A stretch of 64,000 bases of DNA from Lithospermum erythrorhizon. Taxonomy: Eukaryota; Streptophyta; Magnoliopsida; Boraginales; Boraginaceae. The notes under the pieces were generated by a model that did no database searches, was not told the DNA's origin, and saw only the letters and a program-made list of their open reading frames with translations. The stretch covers positions 1,354,100 through 1,418,099 of the forward strand of contig JADFUC010000278.1 in NCBI GenBank assembly GCA_019722365.1. Reading direction: 5' to 3'. A program made the translations under genes and the position numbers. Shown piece by piece: positions 53,640 through 64,000 of the stretch (positions are counted from its first letter, which is position 1; every line of letters starts with the position of its first letter).

Positions 53640-55830
53640 TCATGGATGCTGTCTCCCAAAAAATATTAGAGTTTTTATTTTAACCACTTCAGTACAATGT
53701 CACTCCTTATGAGTTGGAACTCGTGTTTTCATTTAAGAACTAACCATTTTTTGATATTCAACATTCTAATTATTATTAATCTCTGAAGTTATGTCATAAA
53801 TCATTAACAAGATCAATGATTTATAAATTAGGCTTCTGTAATGGTCTATATATTTATATTGCTAACTTGAGTTTTGCATTAAGTATTTTGACCAGATATA
53901 TGGTTTTCTACCTAGTCTTGAGTTTGAGTTTAGTGTAAATTGATTTTGTTAAGCGAATAGCTTATCTAATTCATGATGTCAATTATTTAGTTAGATTATG
54001 TGGAAGAAGCACTCACACTCCTATCACTCTGCGAAGCCTATAACAGGCACCTTGTGTATTATGTATATACATGAATAAAATACCTCTTCCTCTCTCATTC
54101 TTACTTACTTATACATATTTATAACACGTTATCGCATCATCAAAGTTCTTTCCAATTGAGTAAAGATCTTCAAATTCAAGTTGTAATCAAATCACAATAC
54201 GAGGTAGTGTAAAATTAATTGAATGCTCCAAGAGTTTACATAATGTCCCTAAATGAACAAATTTATATGAAAGATGTATCAGATGCCTCTATGAACGATG
54301 AATTGAATCACCGTATTACTACATGCTATTTTGAGCATAATAAATTACTTCACACAAATATTTTGTTAAGACAAGGTATAAAGTTGCTAGTGTCAAGTGT
54401 AGTATTTTCATACCCATGATTTCATAGTAACAATAAAGGATAATCATTATATCCCTGAACGGTGACTATTGACATATACAAATTGATTATCGATCTATAT
54501 ATCCGTAAGAGTTAATATTTGTCAAAAGTGAAGTAAAGTCAATTGATGGTTCCGCATCAGCTAAAATATTATTACTCAAGTAACACATATATGTATTATT
54601 AAAATAGCTTCTATCAAACAGTTTGATTATTTGGCATGACCGTTGTACTCATCCGATGAGTTATGATGCGAATAATGATTGAATGATTAGAGATCATTGA
54701 AAGAAATAACAAATTATCGAGTTTAAAGACTTTATGGAGATACATGTTGTAAACTCTCGTTAGACGTCAGTATGTTGAATTACATGCGATACCGCCAATT
54801 GATCATTGAGAATATTATTACATGTGTTGTCACTTGTTCGCATCAAGCCAAATTATCATAGAACTCCTCCAATATAATTGGTTCGTCGTAAACCAAATAT
54901 TTTCAAACCAAATATTTTACCTCCAATTATACGCGTGATCATATTACCAGAGCATCCACAAATGTTGATTTTTGAAATACTTATTATACCCAAAAAGGTA
55001 TATACATCCATATACTATTATAAATTCGGAAGTGTATGTAATTAAAGTAATGGAAACATCTATAGACAATCATGCAGTTTCCATTAGATGTATCAATGTT
55101 TTCACATCGAGGTATGGTAATATACAACCGAAAAAATAGAATATCTTGAAATGAAATATCCCTTACGCTATACGATCCTCAAGATGAATAAATATGAACT
55201 CTAAATTGAGAGAAGTTCAAGAGATAATATGAATACCAAGTGGATAATATGAACTTAAGTTCACAACCAAACAAATATCCGACCTCAAGATAGTATTGAA
55301 ATTATATACCAGCTTGTAAACACTCAAAATAAAGTGAAGGTTCCCGAAATTCAAGGTGCGAATCAAATCACAATACGTGAAACTACGTCAAATATCGCAA
55401 TACACGAAGCAAGTCGTGAATGCTAAGCCAAGTGAAGAACCGCGATCCATCATAATCCAAAATACGCCAGGATTATTATTCAAAAGTTGGTCCCGAATGA
55501 CTGCATTTAAGATAATCGCGGTATGGTACGGTTAAACGAAGGATATCAAAGGAGAGGAACGGCTATTTCACCAAAATTCTTCTTCATCATGAGATCTTCA
55601 AAAGAATGGTGAAATCGATGTCCAACTAATTCGATCTTCAAGGAGCATCCTACATATATTCACGCAAATCACTCCCTACCTCAACATTCTAAAAAGTTAT
55701 CCAAATGCACGTGGACTAATACGACTAAGTGACGCCGACATAGGAGGAGTTAATACGCTGCTTGTACTCTTTTTTCCTTAAATCGAGGTTTTGTCCTAAA
55801 TTGAATTTTTCTACTGAATGAGCACACAAA
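53640..55830 (+). mobile_element. Decayed Ty1-copia element
   Basis: TATAACACGTTATCGCATCA at 54120-54139 resembles the LTR end and primer-binding site of a group of plant copia elements (TATAACACGTTATCAGCAC). The preceding 450 bp is a likely 5' LTR. Pol fragments appear further on: SLTLYDPQDE near 55160-55190 and IPACKHSK near 55308-55331 (the stretch before the RT domain), then DLQKNGEIDVQLIRSS near 55591-55640 (RNase H end). The sequence near 55755-55810 (TTGTACTCTTTTTTCCTTAA, then GGTTTTGTCCTAAATTG) resembles a copia 3' LTR. The internal part is far shorter than a full element and full of stops. Confidence 0.75.
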
Positions 55831-57379
55831 GTCAGATACTGGCAGCAGCACGCACTTTTCCTTCACTGTTTTTATCCTGTGTTTAAGCCAGCGCTTTAAT
55901 GCAGCATGCTTTCATGACAACATCCAAAAAGCAGAAATACTATTTCACGACTCAGATATTTGCTTTTGTGTGTATATCATGTTCGCCCATATTGATGAAA
56001 TTCAGAAGTTTTTAGGGAGTAGTCTTTCTTCACAAATACTGTGCTGGTAGGAGAGAATGACGGGCTACAATATTTTATCCCCACCATTATTACGATTTTA
56101 ACCACAACAAAATAAATAAATTAAACCCTCATACTTCAGTTGCACTCTATCTCAGTCATCATCATCATAGTATTAAATTACTATATTCACCTCATTTTAT
56201 TCCAAGCGAAGATCTCTAAACCCCCCAAATTTCTCAATTACCTGATCTGTATGTATATATTTATTTATATGCTTTTCATTTATTGGATAATTATATTGTT
56301 CTGTGATTAATGTGTGCTCAATTTATTAGCTTTGGACCTAGAATAAACATGAAAGATCTTCACTTTAGACTTGACTAATTAATCCCTGGGGGGGTTGCTT
56401 GGATTCTTGGTTGTGGAAAAAGTGTAAATTTAATTTAGTAGCTTTGATATTTTTATATGAATGTTTGTTTACTTTAGAGTTGTTAAGTAACCCAATTTGT
56501 ATATTTCAAATTGATTTTTGGATTTTGGTTGTGGAAAAAGTACAAATTTAGAAGCTTTGATCTTTTTTATATCCATATGTGTTGTGTACTGTTTACGTGT
56601 TGCTCTTTCGATTAGAGGCTTGAGTTATTTCGATTATTGGGTGTGGAAATAGTATAAAAAGAGAAGATTTGCGCTTTGAATATCTAGTCATCAACGTATT
56701 TATTGTTTTTTTGCTTTTTTGGATTTGTTGCCTCTTTGATCAGAAGCTCGAGTCTTTAAGTGATGTAAACTCGAAGTTAATGTTGACTGTTTGTTGTTAT
56801 AACTTATACTGTTGGGTAACCGTTCGAATTTGGTTGATGCTTTGCTCTTAATGTGTACTAACTACTAACGAAAGAGTTATTTTGCATGATTTTCTGCTAA
56901 AAGTTTTGGTTGATTTAGAGACCATTTTATGAAGATGAGTTACATTTTGGTTGATCTCAACAGTTTTAGGTCTTGCGGGTTTTGTGTTGGCCATGAACTT
57001 TGGTGTTCATCACTAAATGTGAGATTTTGAGTGTTAATTTTGTAGGTCAGCACCAATTTCATGATTGTTGACTGTATGAATATTCACCAAATTCAGATTT
57101 CAATGAGTTTTGAGAAGTATGGCCAGCAAAATGAAAATTTACTGAATCGCAATTCTGCATTCTGAACTCATTTCTTCCATAACCAAACCGATACTTATCC
57201 CACTAAATGTGGTTAAACTCGTTTCTTCGATAGTTGTACTCTGTATTTGGTTTGGTTTCCTTTAGATCATGTATATGTTGGACTGACCTTCTTTTTCTGG
57301 TTTAGGCAGGTCATTTAAGTCAGACAGGAGTTATATGGCCTTTATAAAAGGGTGTGTGATGTCCAGATGAGAAGAACTG
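55831..57379 (+). other. Promoter and leader intron of the CaaX-protein gene
   Basis: From about 56150 the sequence looks like a gene 5' end: a C/T-rich leader, then a T-rich intron-like stretch to TTTCTGGTTTAGGCAG near 57305, followed by leader exon sequence to the ATG at 57380. Intron-like T-rich repeats such as TTGGTTGTGGAAAAAGT occur near 56408 and 56526. No other coding sequence is seen. Confidence 0.4.
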
Positions 57380-58292
57380 ATGTTATTGCCCGTGGAACGT
57401 GGAGGGTTTTTCTCGTCTTCAGCTTCTGGATATAGCAAGGGGCTGACCCTTCTTCTTTTTCGTCAAAAGACCAAAGATAAACAAATGAGAGTTACCCCGT
57501 GGAATCCGTACCAGTTGGTGGACCAAGAAACTTATCCTGATATCCAGCTGGATTCCCATAAGAAGTACCTAGTCCGCAGCAGATGCGCTACCTTTGTTTG
57601 TTTTGGTCGCGCTACTGCTGGACTTGAAAAATCATCTCCGCTAAAAGTGGGCCCTACTCAACTGCAAGAAGTATTGCCTGAAGGCTCTCCTCCTCACAAG
57701 GAAAAAGATACAATTTCTGCACCTGATGTTGTCGAGCAAAATGGTGCTAAAAAAAAGATTACTGTCAAGAGTAGCTTGAGGAAGACAAGGGACTCCATAG
57801 AAGTTTCTTGGGGTGGTAACGAGGAACATGAAGTATTGATTGAGGAAGTCAATAAGGTTGGCTCTGAAATGGAAAGAAGGAAAGTGAAATTACAAGTTCC
57901 ATGTGGCTGTGACGAGGAGCATGAACAATCATGTGAGAAGGGTAATGAGGTTAGTTCTCAAATAAAAAGAATGAAAGTGCAATGGATGGATACGGCTGGA
58001 GGAGAGCTTGTTGAGATACGAGAATTTGAGCCCAGGTACGTTGTCTAGTATTCCTCCAATCTATATTGAATCTTTGGCAGGAAAATGTGTTGTCCTTTTT
58101 CTGGTACATTCCTTCTTTGTTGGAAATATTGCTCTTCTTTTTATCTTCCATGGGATTGGACCTTATTCTTTCTATCTACTTTTACTCATTCACGTCTTGA
58201 TTGTGCTTTCCATGGATTGCAGTGATGATGGAAGATCGGGTGATGAATTTGACAATGGGAATGGAAAGACTTGTTCATGCACCATGATGTAG
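57380..58292 (+). CDS. Plant protein of unknown function with CaaX-type C-terminus
   Basis: Two exons (57380-58035 and 58223-58292) join in phase to give 241 aa. I do not recognise a named family. The N-terminal half contains MRVTPWNPYQLVDQETYPDI and KKYLVRSRCATFVCFGRATA. The middle is charged and contains KKKITVKSSLRKTRDSIEV followed by two Glu/Lys-rich segments around NEEHEVLIEEVNK and DEEHEQSCEKGNE, which look like an internal duplication. The last residues are CSCTMM then stop. Cys-Thr-Met-Met fits a CaaX box with Met at the last position, the form preferred by protein farnesyltransferase, so membrane attachment is likely if the protein is made. The short second exon encodes exactly this acidic tail and box. 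There is no signal peptide or membrane span. The upstream leader carries a probable long intron. Confidence 0.7.
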
Positions 58293-60381
58293 TTTGAGCT
58301 TCTACCAATTTTTCCTTGCACATGCTTGTTTTGGCTAAGCCAATATTTGAAGGTTAAATCAGATCTTACTTGAGAAGCTTGGCTCTTCGGGCTGCTGAAT
58401 GACTGGATGAAAAATTTGCTAGCACACGGTATGGTGGCACCCAACTACGAGGATTGCAAATGTCGGTTAGATTTGGCTGAAAATGTATTGTCTATATTTA
58501 CCATGCTTATGTTCCAATTTTGTTTCTTGATCTTCTTAATCATTTTCATTCTGTGGCCCCCTGTTTTCTTGAAGTAAATTGTATTCTCTATTAGTTTTAC
58601 ATACTTAGTAGTTCGATCATGATTGTTTTGGTGGTTTCATCAACGAGATTCCATCTTCATGGCGTAGAGCTCATGGAGAAAATGTGTTGAATGCAACTGA
58701 TTGTCTGTTAGAGATATGGAGAGCCTTTGTATATGGCTTTGTTAAACATGTCTATTGGCTGATGATTTTATTATCTTCAGGTTCATAATCTAATGATTTT
58801 CTGTCGTCTTCGTCTATAATTTGCTACATTCTGTGATTTCCAGTGAGTGATTGATGAGCATTATTAGTCTAGTAGTTTGAGAGGGTTTAATTTGTATCTC
58901 TTTCTGAAGCCAATATTAAATAATATTTATTGGCTTTGATAGTGAAGAAGTAAGTGGTATTATGGATTGCCAAAATTGCAAAATTGATGGTTAAATGTTT
59001 GCAGTAGTGGTATTAGCCGATGTTGTTAATGAGGTTGAAGGTGATTCAAACATGCTGGTTGAAGAGGAAGTCCCTGAGTTTTCATCGTAGAAGCCTTTTG
59101 GAGAATCGAAGAATAATGTCATACTAAGCTTTTTTATCTAGAATAAAAGCGATGTATTATTTCAAATAAAATTACCTCAATATTTGTAAATCGTTTTTAA
59201 AAGCATGTACGTTAAAGCTCTCCTAAAAGCTTAAAATAAAAGTAATTATTAAAAATGAAAAAATTATACTTTTCAATTCTCCTAAAATAAGTTATCCGCC
59301 TATACATTTTATTTATACAAGATTGTGCCGTTTGAAATACCCTACTTATTCAACATCATTATAATATATGTCAAATATTGAAGTTCAGCTGAATATTATA
59401 ATAAGTGAGTTCCACTTGAAAGTGGGCCTCCTACTGCATCTCCAAACATGTGGGCCGTCCCTATATAAAAGCACACGTTATTGGTTTATCGGCAGATGCA
59501 GACACCTCGCATGCATTCTCAACATTCTCGAAATTCCTGTATTTTGTCTTCAAGGTACTCCTCTTCCTCTTCCTCTTCCTATTACAGTTACAATTTACTC
59601 TTTACTTAATTAAATAATAACGAATTCCCCTGCTTAATTCCCTGTGATGGATTCTTGTACGGCGGGAGGGTTGCACTCAAGTGAGGAAGAAGAAGCCGTA
59701 TTTAAACGCTATAGTTTTCAATGTCATAAGGCCCATTCATAAGGTCATTATTCTAAATTATACCCATTTCTTTTAATTTTACTCATACGGATACGTCAGT
59801 ACGTACGCATGCTATAATTCCTAAAATTACGTGAAAAAAATAAAAAAGTTTTATTGGGAAAAAAGGTACGAACGCGTTTTTTACGGGTATAAAACCTATT
59901 AATATTAATTTTAAAAGTACGGGATTAAAAATACGGAAATATAGCTTAATATTTCCAATAAACTATTAGGTACGAGACAAATCAATTAAGTCTCATAGTG
60001 CAAAGTACTGTATAAATCATATGTAAGAACCAATTATCATATATAGAGCATAATAAGTAGCGTTAAATATGTTCCCCAAATACCTAAAATGCATTTTTTG
60101 GAGTATATTTTACTTTAGAATTAAAAACGCTTTTTTTTTACTTAAAAAATACGTGACGCATTTCATTTTATATGCTTTTATATCAGAACATTATAAAAAC
60201 GAAGCTTTTTAATTATAATTTATTCGAGGATCGAAAACGCTGCTTTATACGGAAAATACGTGACGTATTTGGTGTATTTTATATTGGTTTATGCATACTT
60301 ATTAAGATAGCATACAACACTAGTATCATGTTTTCCGGTTTGATTTGACCTTTTTTGTTATTTATTTGGATCAGTGGACAG
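58293..60381. other. Intergenic, no gene seen
   Basis: It begins with the 3' UTR of the CaaX-protein gene. A 28-codon open stretch at 59005-59090 preceded by an acceptor-like TTTGCAG is the only exon-like piece. Two worn AT-rich copies around AATACGTGACG(C/T)ATTT lie near 60150 and 60260. Upstream exons of the uL30-like gene were looked for here and not found. Confidence 0.4.
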
Positions 60382-61061
60382 GCCTACCAGAGTCCAAACT
60401 CATTTACATTATCCGAAGTGCAACGGTCAATATGTACGACCCGACACCTTCGATATTTAATCATTTTGGCAACATCGCTTCAGACGGATGAACCGACTCC
60501 TGCCACTACCAAACTCTTGGCTTCTATACGCATGTGGAAACCGGATACTTTAGTATTCGCCAAGGCAGACCAAACCCTAATGCGTATTCTACGAAAGTTG
60601 AGGCCTTATGTTGACTATGGGTATATCATGTAACTCTCATTTCAGTAAAGTTTGTTCTATTGCTTTTGTAGTTTCACTACATTTTTTGTTGTTTGCAGCC
60701 ATCTCTCTCTTGAGACTATCAAGTTCATGATCCATAACGCGGCTGCCATAGTAGTGGATAACATTCGTATTACAAGATTCACAAATGAACCCGCACTCGT
60801 TGAGCAGGTATTTATTAATTTCACCATTTTCTTGCCCATCCTTGATCTTTATGCCCAACAACTCTATTGCAGGCATTTGGTCAGTACAACATATTTACCA
60901 TTGAAGATATTGTAAATGAGATTGTCAATCTTGGTCCACATTTTGAGGACGTTACCAAAACTATTGTGCCTATTCCTCTCGACAAGTCAAGTCACGGAAC
61001 GTCAAGAACAGACACCATAGCAACGAGAAAGAACCTTGGAGAAGTCGACAAGTTAAAATAA
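60382..61061 (+). pseudogene. Ribosomal protein uL30 (L7)-like, broken and incomplete
   Basis: Three exon-like pieces resemble the C-terminal two thirds of cytosolic uL30/L7: 60382-60620, 60699-60807 and 60873-61061, with GT-AG junctions in phase between the last two pairs. The first piece begins in one frame (GLPESKLIYIIR, like the family's SKLIFIIR) and ends in another (LASIRMWKPDTLVFAKADQT, then LRKLRPYVDYG, like GVFVKA and VEPYVTYGY), so a frameshift lies between, around 60430-60500. The last exons read RITRFTNEPALVEQAFGQYN and IFTIEDIVNEIVNLGPHFED, like the LTDNNIIEQ and EDLVNEI segments. The first third of the protein (the basic N-terminus) is missing, and the C-terminal tail is unlike the family. 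A divergent duplicate that has lost function is the best reading. Confidence 0.7.
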
Positions 61062-61559
61062 AGATTAAATGAATCGGGTCGCCAAATGCCCTTGATCTTC
61101 CATTGGTGTAATGTTTGTTACACCAAATTATTTTACGGAAACATGCTTATTGAGAAACATATTTGACATTATCCTAATATTAATAATAATCTAGCAATTA
61201 TTGATCTATGAACTACTAACAAAGTGGAAATAAAGTAGATGCTGTTATAAAACTCGTAATAAATCATGTATATTCTTTATGCTTTAAGCTCACAAAAATA
61301 AAGTTGTGGGGAGCTCCTTTATAGCTGCACCGGTTATTATTTATGGCGCCAGAGTACTATAACAGAGTGGGCACCGTTCACGCATATCAGAGCATTGTGT
61401 TTGATTTCAACGCGGCGCCTGTGACTTTCATAACACTCCTTGGAAATATCAAATAAATGCTGATTTTCAACATTTATGGGCGTAGCCTGTGACTTTCATA
61501 ACACTTTCTTTTTGAAATATCAAATAATATTGATTACATGGGAACACATGCTGCTCAAG
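61062..61559. other. Spacer before CACTA element
   Basis: Contains a small direct duplication: TGTGACTTTCATAACACT occurs near 61420 and again near 61489, each followed by GAAATATCAAATAA. No gene is seen. Confidence 0.6.
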
Positions 61560-61750
61560 CACTACTAGAAAACATACTTACGGAGTCGGTGAAAAACCAC
61601 GCCATATCGTGTCGGGTAGCTGCCAAGCCAGTTCGCTTAGTTAAATAAGTTTGGGCACTGCTGCTTTCCTTTGCTTAATGGCTTCTGCTTGGTATCGTTT
61701 AAAAAAAAAATTTAAAATTAATTATACCCTAATATCGACGCCCTAAGTTA

Positions 61751-61781
<31 letters not shown>

Positions 61782-64000
61782 CTCACTTTTTTATACAATT
61801 ATCATATCTCATCCCCCCTCCCCCCCGACTCCCCACCACTCGACACGCTACCGCCGTCACCAACCCGACGACACCCTACAGACGCCAATTACCCCCCACT
61901 CAATCCGACAACCGACGGATTGTGTAAATTTTTCATTTTTTTTCGCTTTTTTCCGCTTTTGTTTCATCCAAAAGTAGTTGTAGCGTATATTTAATTGTTT
62001 GTTGGTATATGTGTAATTATGATTTAATTTCTTTTAATTTGTTTAAATATAATTAAGATAATAATTCGTTTAATGAGATTAGTTATAAATTTAATTAGTT
62101 CTTTAATTCGTTTTTATTTCGAATTTATTGGATTTAATTTGTTAATTTATTTAGTTATAAGTTTAATAAGTTAGACTCGTTTTTAATTCGATTTTATTAG
62201 TTAGATTGAATTGGTAATTGTTTGAATTAGATTTGAGTTTGAATTAGATAAAAATGGATTTGAATTGAATTGTGTTTAATTGATTGAATTGGGTAATTGA
62301 ATTTGTTTAATTTGAATTAAGGTTTTGTCAAGGATTTGTTCAACTTGTTTGTTTGTGTAATGGTAAATTTTTACATTTTTATGATCATTTTATTTATTTA
62401 TTATTTTATGTGTATAGTTTAATTATGATAGAAATTCAAGTTGAAATTGAACTTGTTGCTTTTAATTTTGATTGAGTTTGAACTTTGAAATGCGTGCTTT
62501 ATGGCTCCTTGTAAGGGTTTAAGTTAATCGGACGAAGAAAGTTACGATGAGAGTAGCAGAAGCCGCCGGGTTAAGTTTCCAGGGACGCGATACGGATTCT
62601 TGTTATAGAGCCCACTGATGGGCCATTTCTATCGTGAAATGCACCAATCCGAGGTCGATGTCTACGAGCACATCGTCGACACTCCAATGAACGCCGGGCG
62701 ATGTTCCGGCGAGAAATATCGATGCCCGCCCACCAAGATTCAAGAAGACTCGTCACACGCCGACGGCGATATATAGGCATTTGAGATTCCGATCGAGCGA
62801 TTTCAGACAAGCATGGGTTGGTGGTCGGACATAAATCGAGAGTAGCGGTCGGCACGCTGCACCGAGCAGCCCACTTCGCCGCTATTGGGACACAAATCTT
62901 GTTTTAAGTAAGTGTATTTTTTATTGAGTTTGCTTTTATTAATATATTATCATTTGTATCTAATCATATTTGTTTGTTTATTTTAGGCTTCTGATCAAGG
63001 GGTGAAAAGATTCTTTGGAAGCGAAATAAAGGAGGAGAGGGAAGACGGCGGCCCACATATACTGTATTGACTCATCCGTTAAGGATGCTATATGGGCAGC
63101 TTTTCTGGCAGAAGTACGTACTAAAAAAGTTTTAGTTTATCGAATTGAGAATTTTTATCAATCACTAGCATTATTTCGGTGATCAATATGAAATTAAAGG
63201 AGGGAGCATTTCATATGCTCGGAAGCTCTTCAAATGGGCTTCACAAAGTAGGGCGTAACTGGCCGATAAGGGGAAGCAATAGCTGCAGAGCGGAGATGCA
63301 TGGCGTAGATGATGTCGCTGTTCGGGACGCCCGCGCCCCAATTGGATCTCGGGGACTCCAATCAGATGGAGAGGTACGCCACCTAATGCGCCAGATGAAT
63401 GTAGAAATAAAGCCCAAAGAAAGCCGCATGTAACCGTATGACTCCTCGTCGGGCGGACCGAAGGGCTGCAGATCACATTCCACAAGTGCCATGAAAGGAT
63501 ATACGAAGAGGTAAGTTCGGATTTACTATTAAATTTAATTATTTTGAAAGCGTTATTAACTATGTATTTGAATTTTGTCGTATGATAGACCGGGAAACGC
63601 CCTTCATCAATAATATGTGACGTTTTAACAAGAAGAAGGACAGGCCATGCATTTAATGACGGGGGAATTCCTACAACACGCCGACTGGAAAGCAAAGCTT
63701 ACGTAGTTTTAAATTTAATTTGTAAATCTATAACTTATAAGTTATATTTCATTCTTATGTTTCTATACCTTTGCGTGAAGAGCATGTCTACGGTATACGG
63801 GACTAAACGTAGATCCATTATGTGATGGGTTCCGTGGGGACAAGACGCTGCGATTGCACTCGGGCCGAAGGTCATTAAAAATTTGATGTTGTTTGCTATA
63901 CCTCATCAACATGTTGACGATGTCGTCCATCGGAAAGAAGGTCAGCCGCCAGCTAGGAGGATATACAAAGAGTAATACGTAAATCGAATCAGCAATTGAT
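61560..64000 (+). mobile_element. CACTA (En/Spm) transposon, left end, runs off window
   Basis: CACTACTAGAAAAC at 61560-61573 matches the terminal inverted repeat typical of plant CACTA elements (CACTACTAGAAAA). It is preceded by AAG, a possible 3-bp target duplication. Subterminal sequence follows, then a TA microsatellite (61749-61777) and, from 62500, a GC-richer region with broken coding sequence on the plus strand. Frames there read SDEESYDESSRSRRVKFPGT near 62530-62590, KRFFGSEIKEEREDGG near 63006-63055, VKDAIWAAFLAEV near 63077-63115, and ISYARKLFKWASQS near 63206-63250, the sort of sequence found in the plant CACTA-associated ORF (Transposase_24 type). I could not align it surely. Stops show decay. 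The right end lies outside the window. Confidence 0.7.
61749..61777. repeat. TA microsatellite inside CACTA element
   Basis: About 14 TA units, uninterrupted, about 190 bp inside the left terminal repeat. Confidence 0.9.

Noticed and set aside
59005..59090. 28-codon exon-like piece after an acceptor-like TTTGCAG
   Set aside because: Too short and without a partner exon or recognised motif to call as coding.
63183..63695. 170-codon minus-strand frame in the CACTA region
   Set aside because: No known domain is readable, and it crosses decayed transposon sequence. I favour the plus strand for the original element ORF but could not prove it.

Overview
The window is nuclear DNA of a flowering plant, most likely a eudicot. 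It is AT-rich, its genes carry many GT-AG introns, and the gene content is plant-specific: a chloroplast ATP synthase delta subunit, a laccase, a plant poly(A)-binding protein, the chloroplast-type helicase RH39, and decayed plant retrotransposons. I cannot name the species.

Layout from left to right. 1-2700 is gene-free and contains long direct repeats. ATPD (minus, one exon) is at 2733-3470. A six-exon laccase (minus) is at 4945-10341, and one of its introns holds a plus-strand ORF with three internal repeats (7544-8149). 10.4-16.9 kb is intergenic, with a decayed Ty1-copia gag and a possible Harbinger-type remnant. A seven-exon PABP (plus) is at 17554-22534; its start codon sits at the end of a tandem-repeat leader. 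RH39 (plus, nine exons) is at 23373-27062, followed by a decayed RH1-like helicase at 28412-31850. 33.2-38.3 kb is transposon debris: a minus-strand LINE beside a plus-strand Ty1-copia pol end. A type I inositol-polyphosphate 5-phosphatase (plus) is at 39016-42818, a choline kinase (minus) at 43444-45264, and a carboxypeptidase D/SOL1-like gene (minus, 15 exons) at 46782-53278. After another decayed Ty1-copia (53.6-55.8 kb) comes a two-exon gene for a protein ending in a CaaX box (57380-58292), then a broken ribosomal protein uL30 (L7)-like gene (60382-61061). The left end of a CACTA transposon starts at 61560 and runs off the window.

I rebuilt exon chains by joining GT-AG (one GC-AG) junctions in phase. 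ATPD, laccase (566 aa), PABP (642 aa), RH39 (626 aa), choline kinase (344 aa) and the CaaX protein (241 aa) are fully open. RH1, the carboxypeptidase and the uL30-like gene carry disabling lesions, and the 5-phosphatase has one extra A that breaks its frame. Intact and broken housekeeping-type genes side by side suggest a duplicated segment losing genes, though sequence error could explain the single-base case.

The genes do not form one pathway. I see no clear new multi-gene system. The most unusual points are the PABP leader repeat, the repeat ORF nested in the laccase intron, and the carboxypeptidase whose only damaged exon can be skipped in frame to give a predicted catalytically dead protein.
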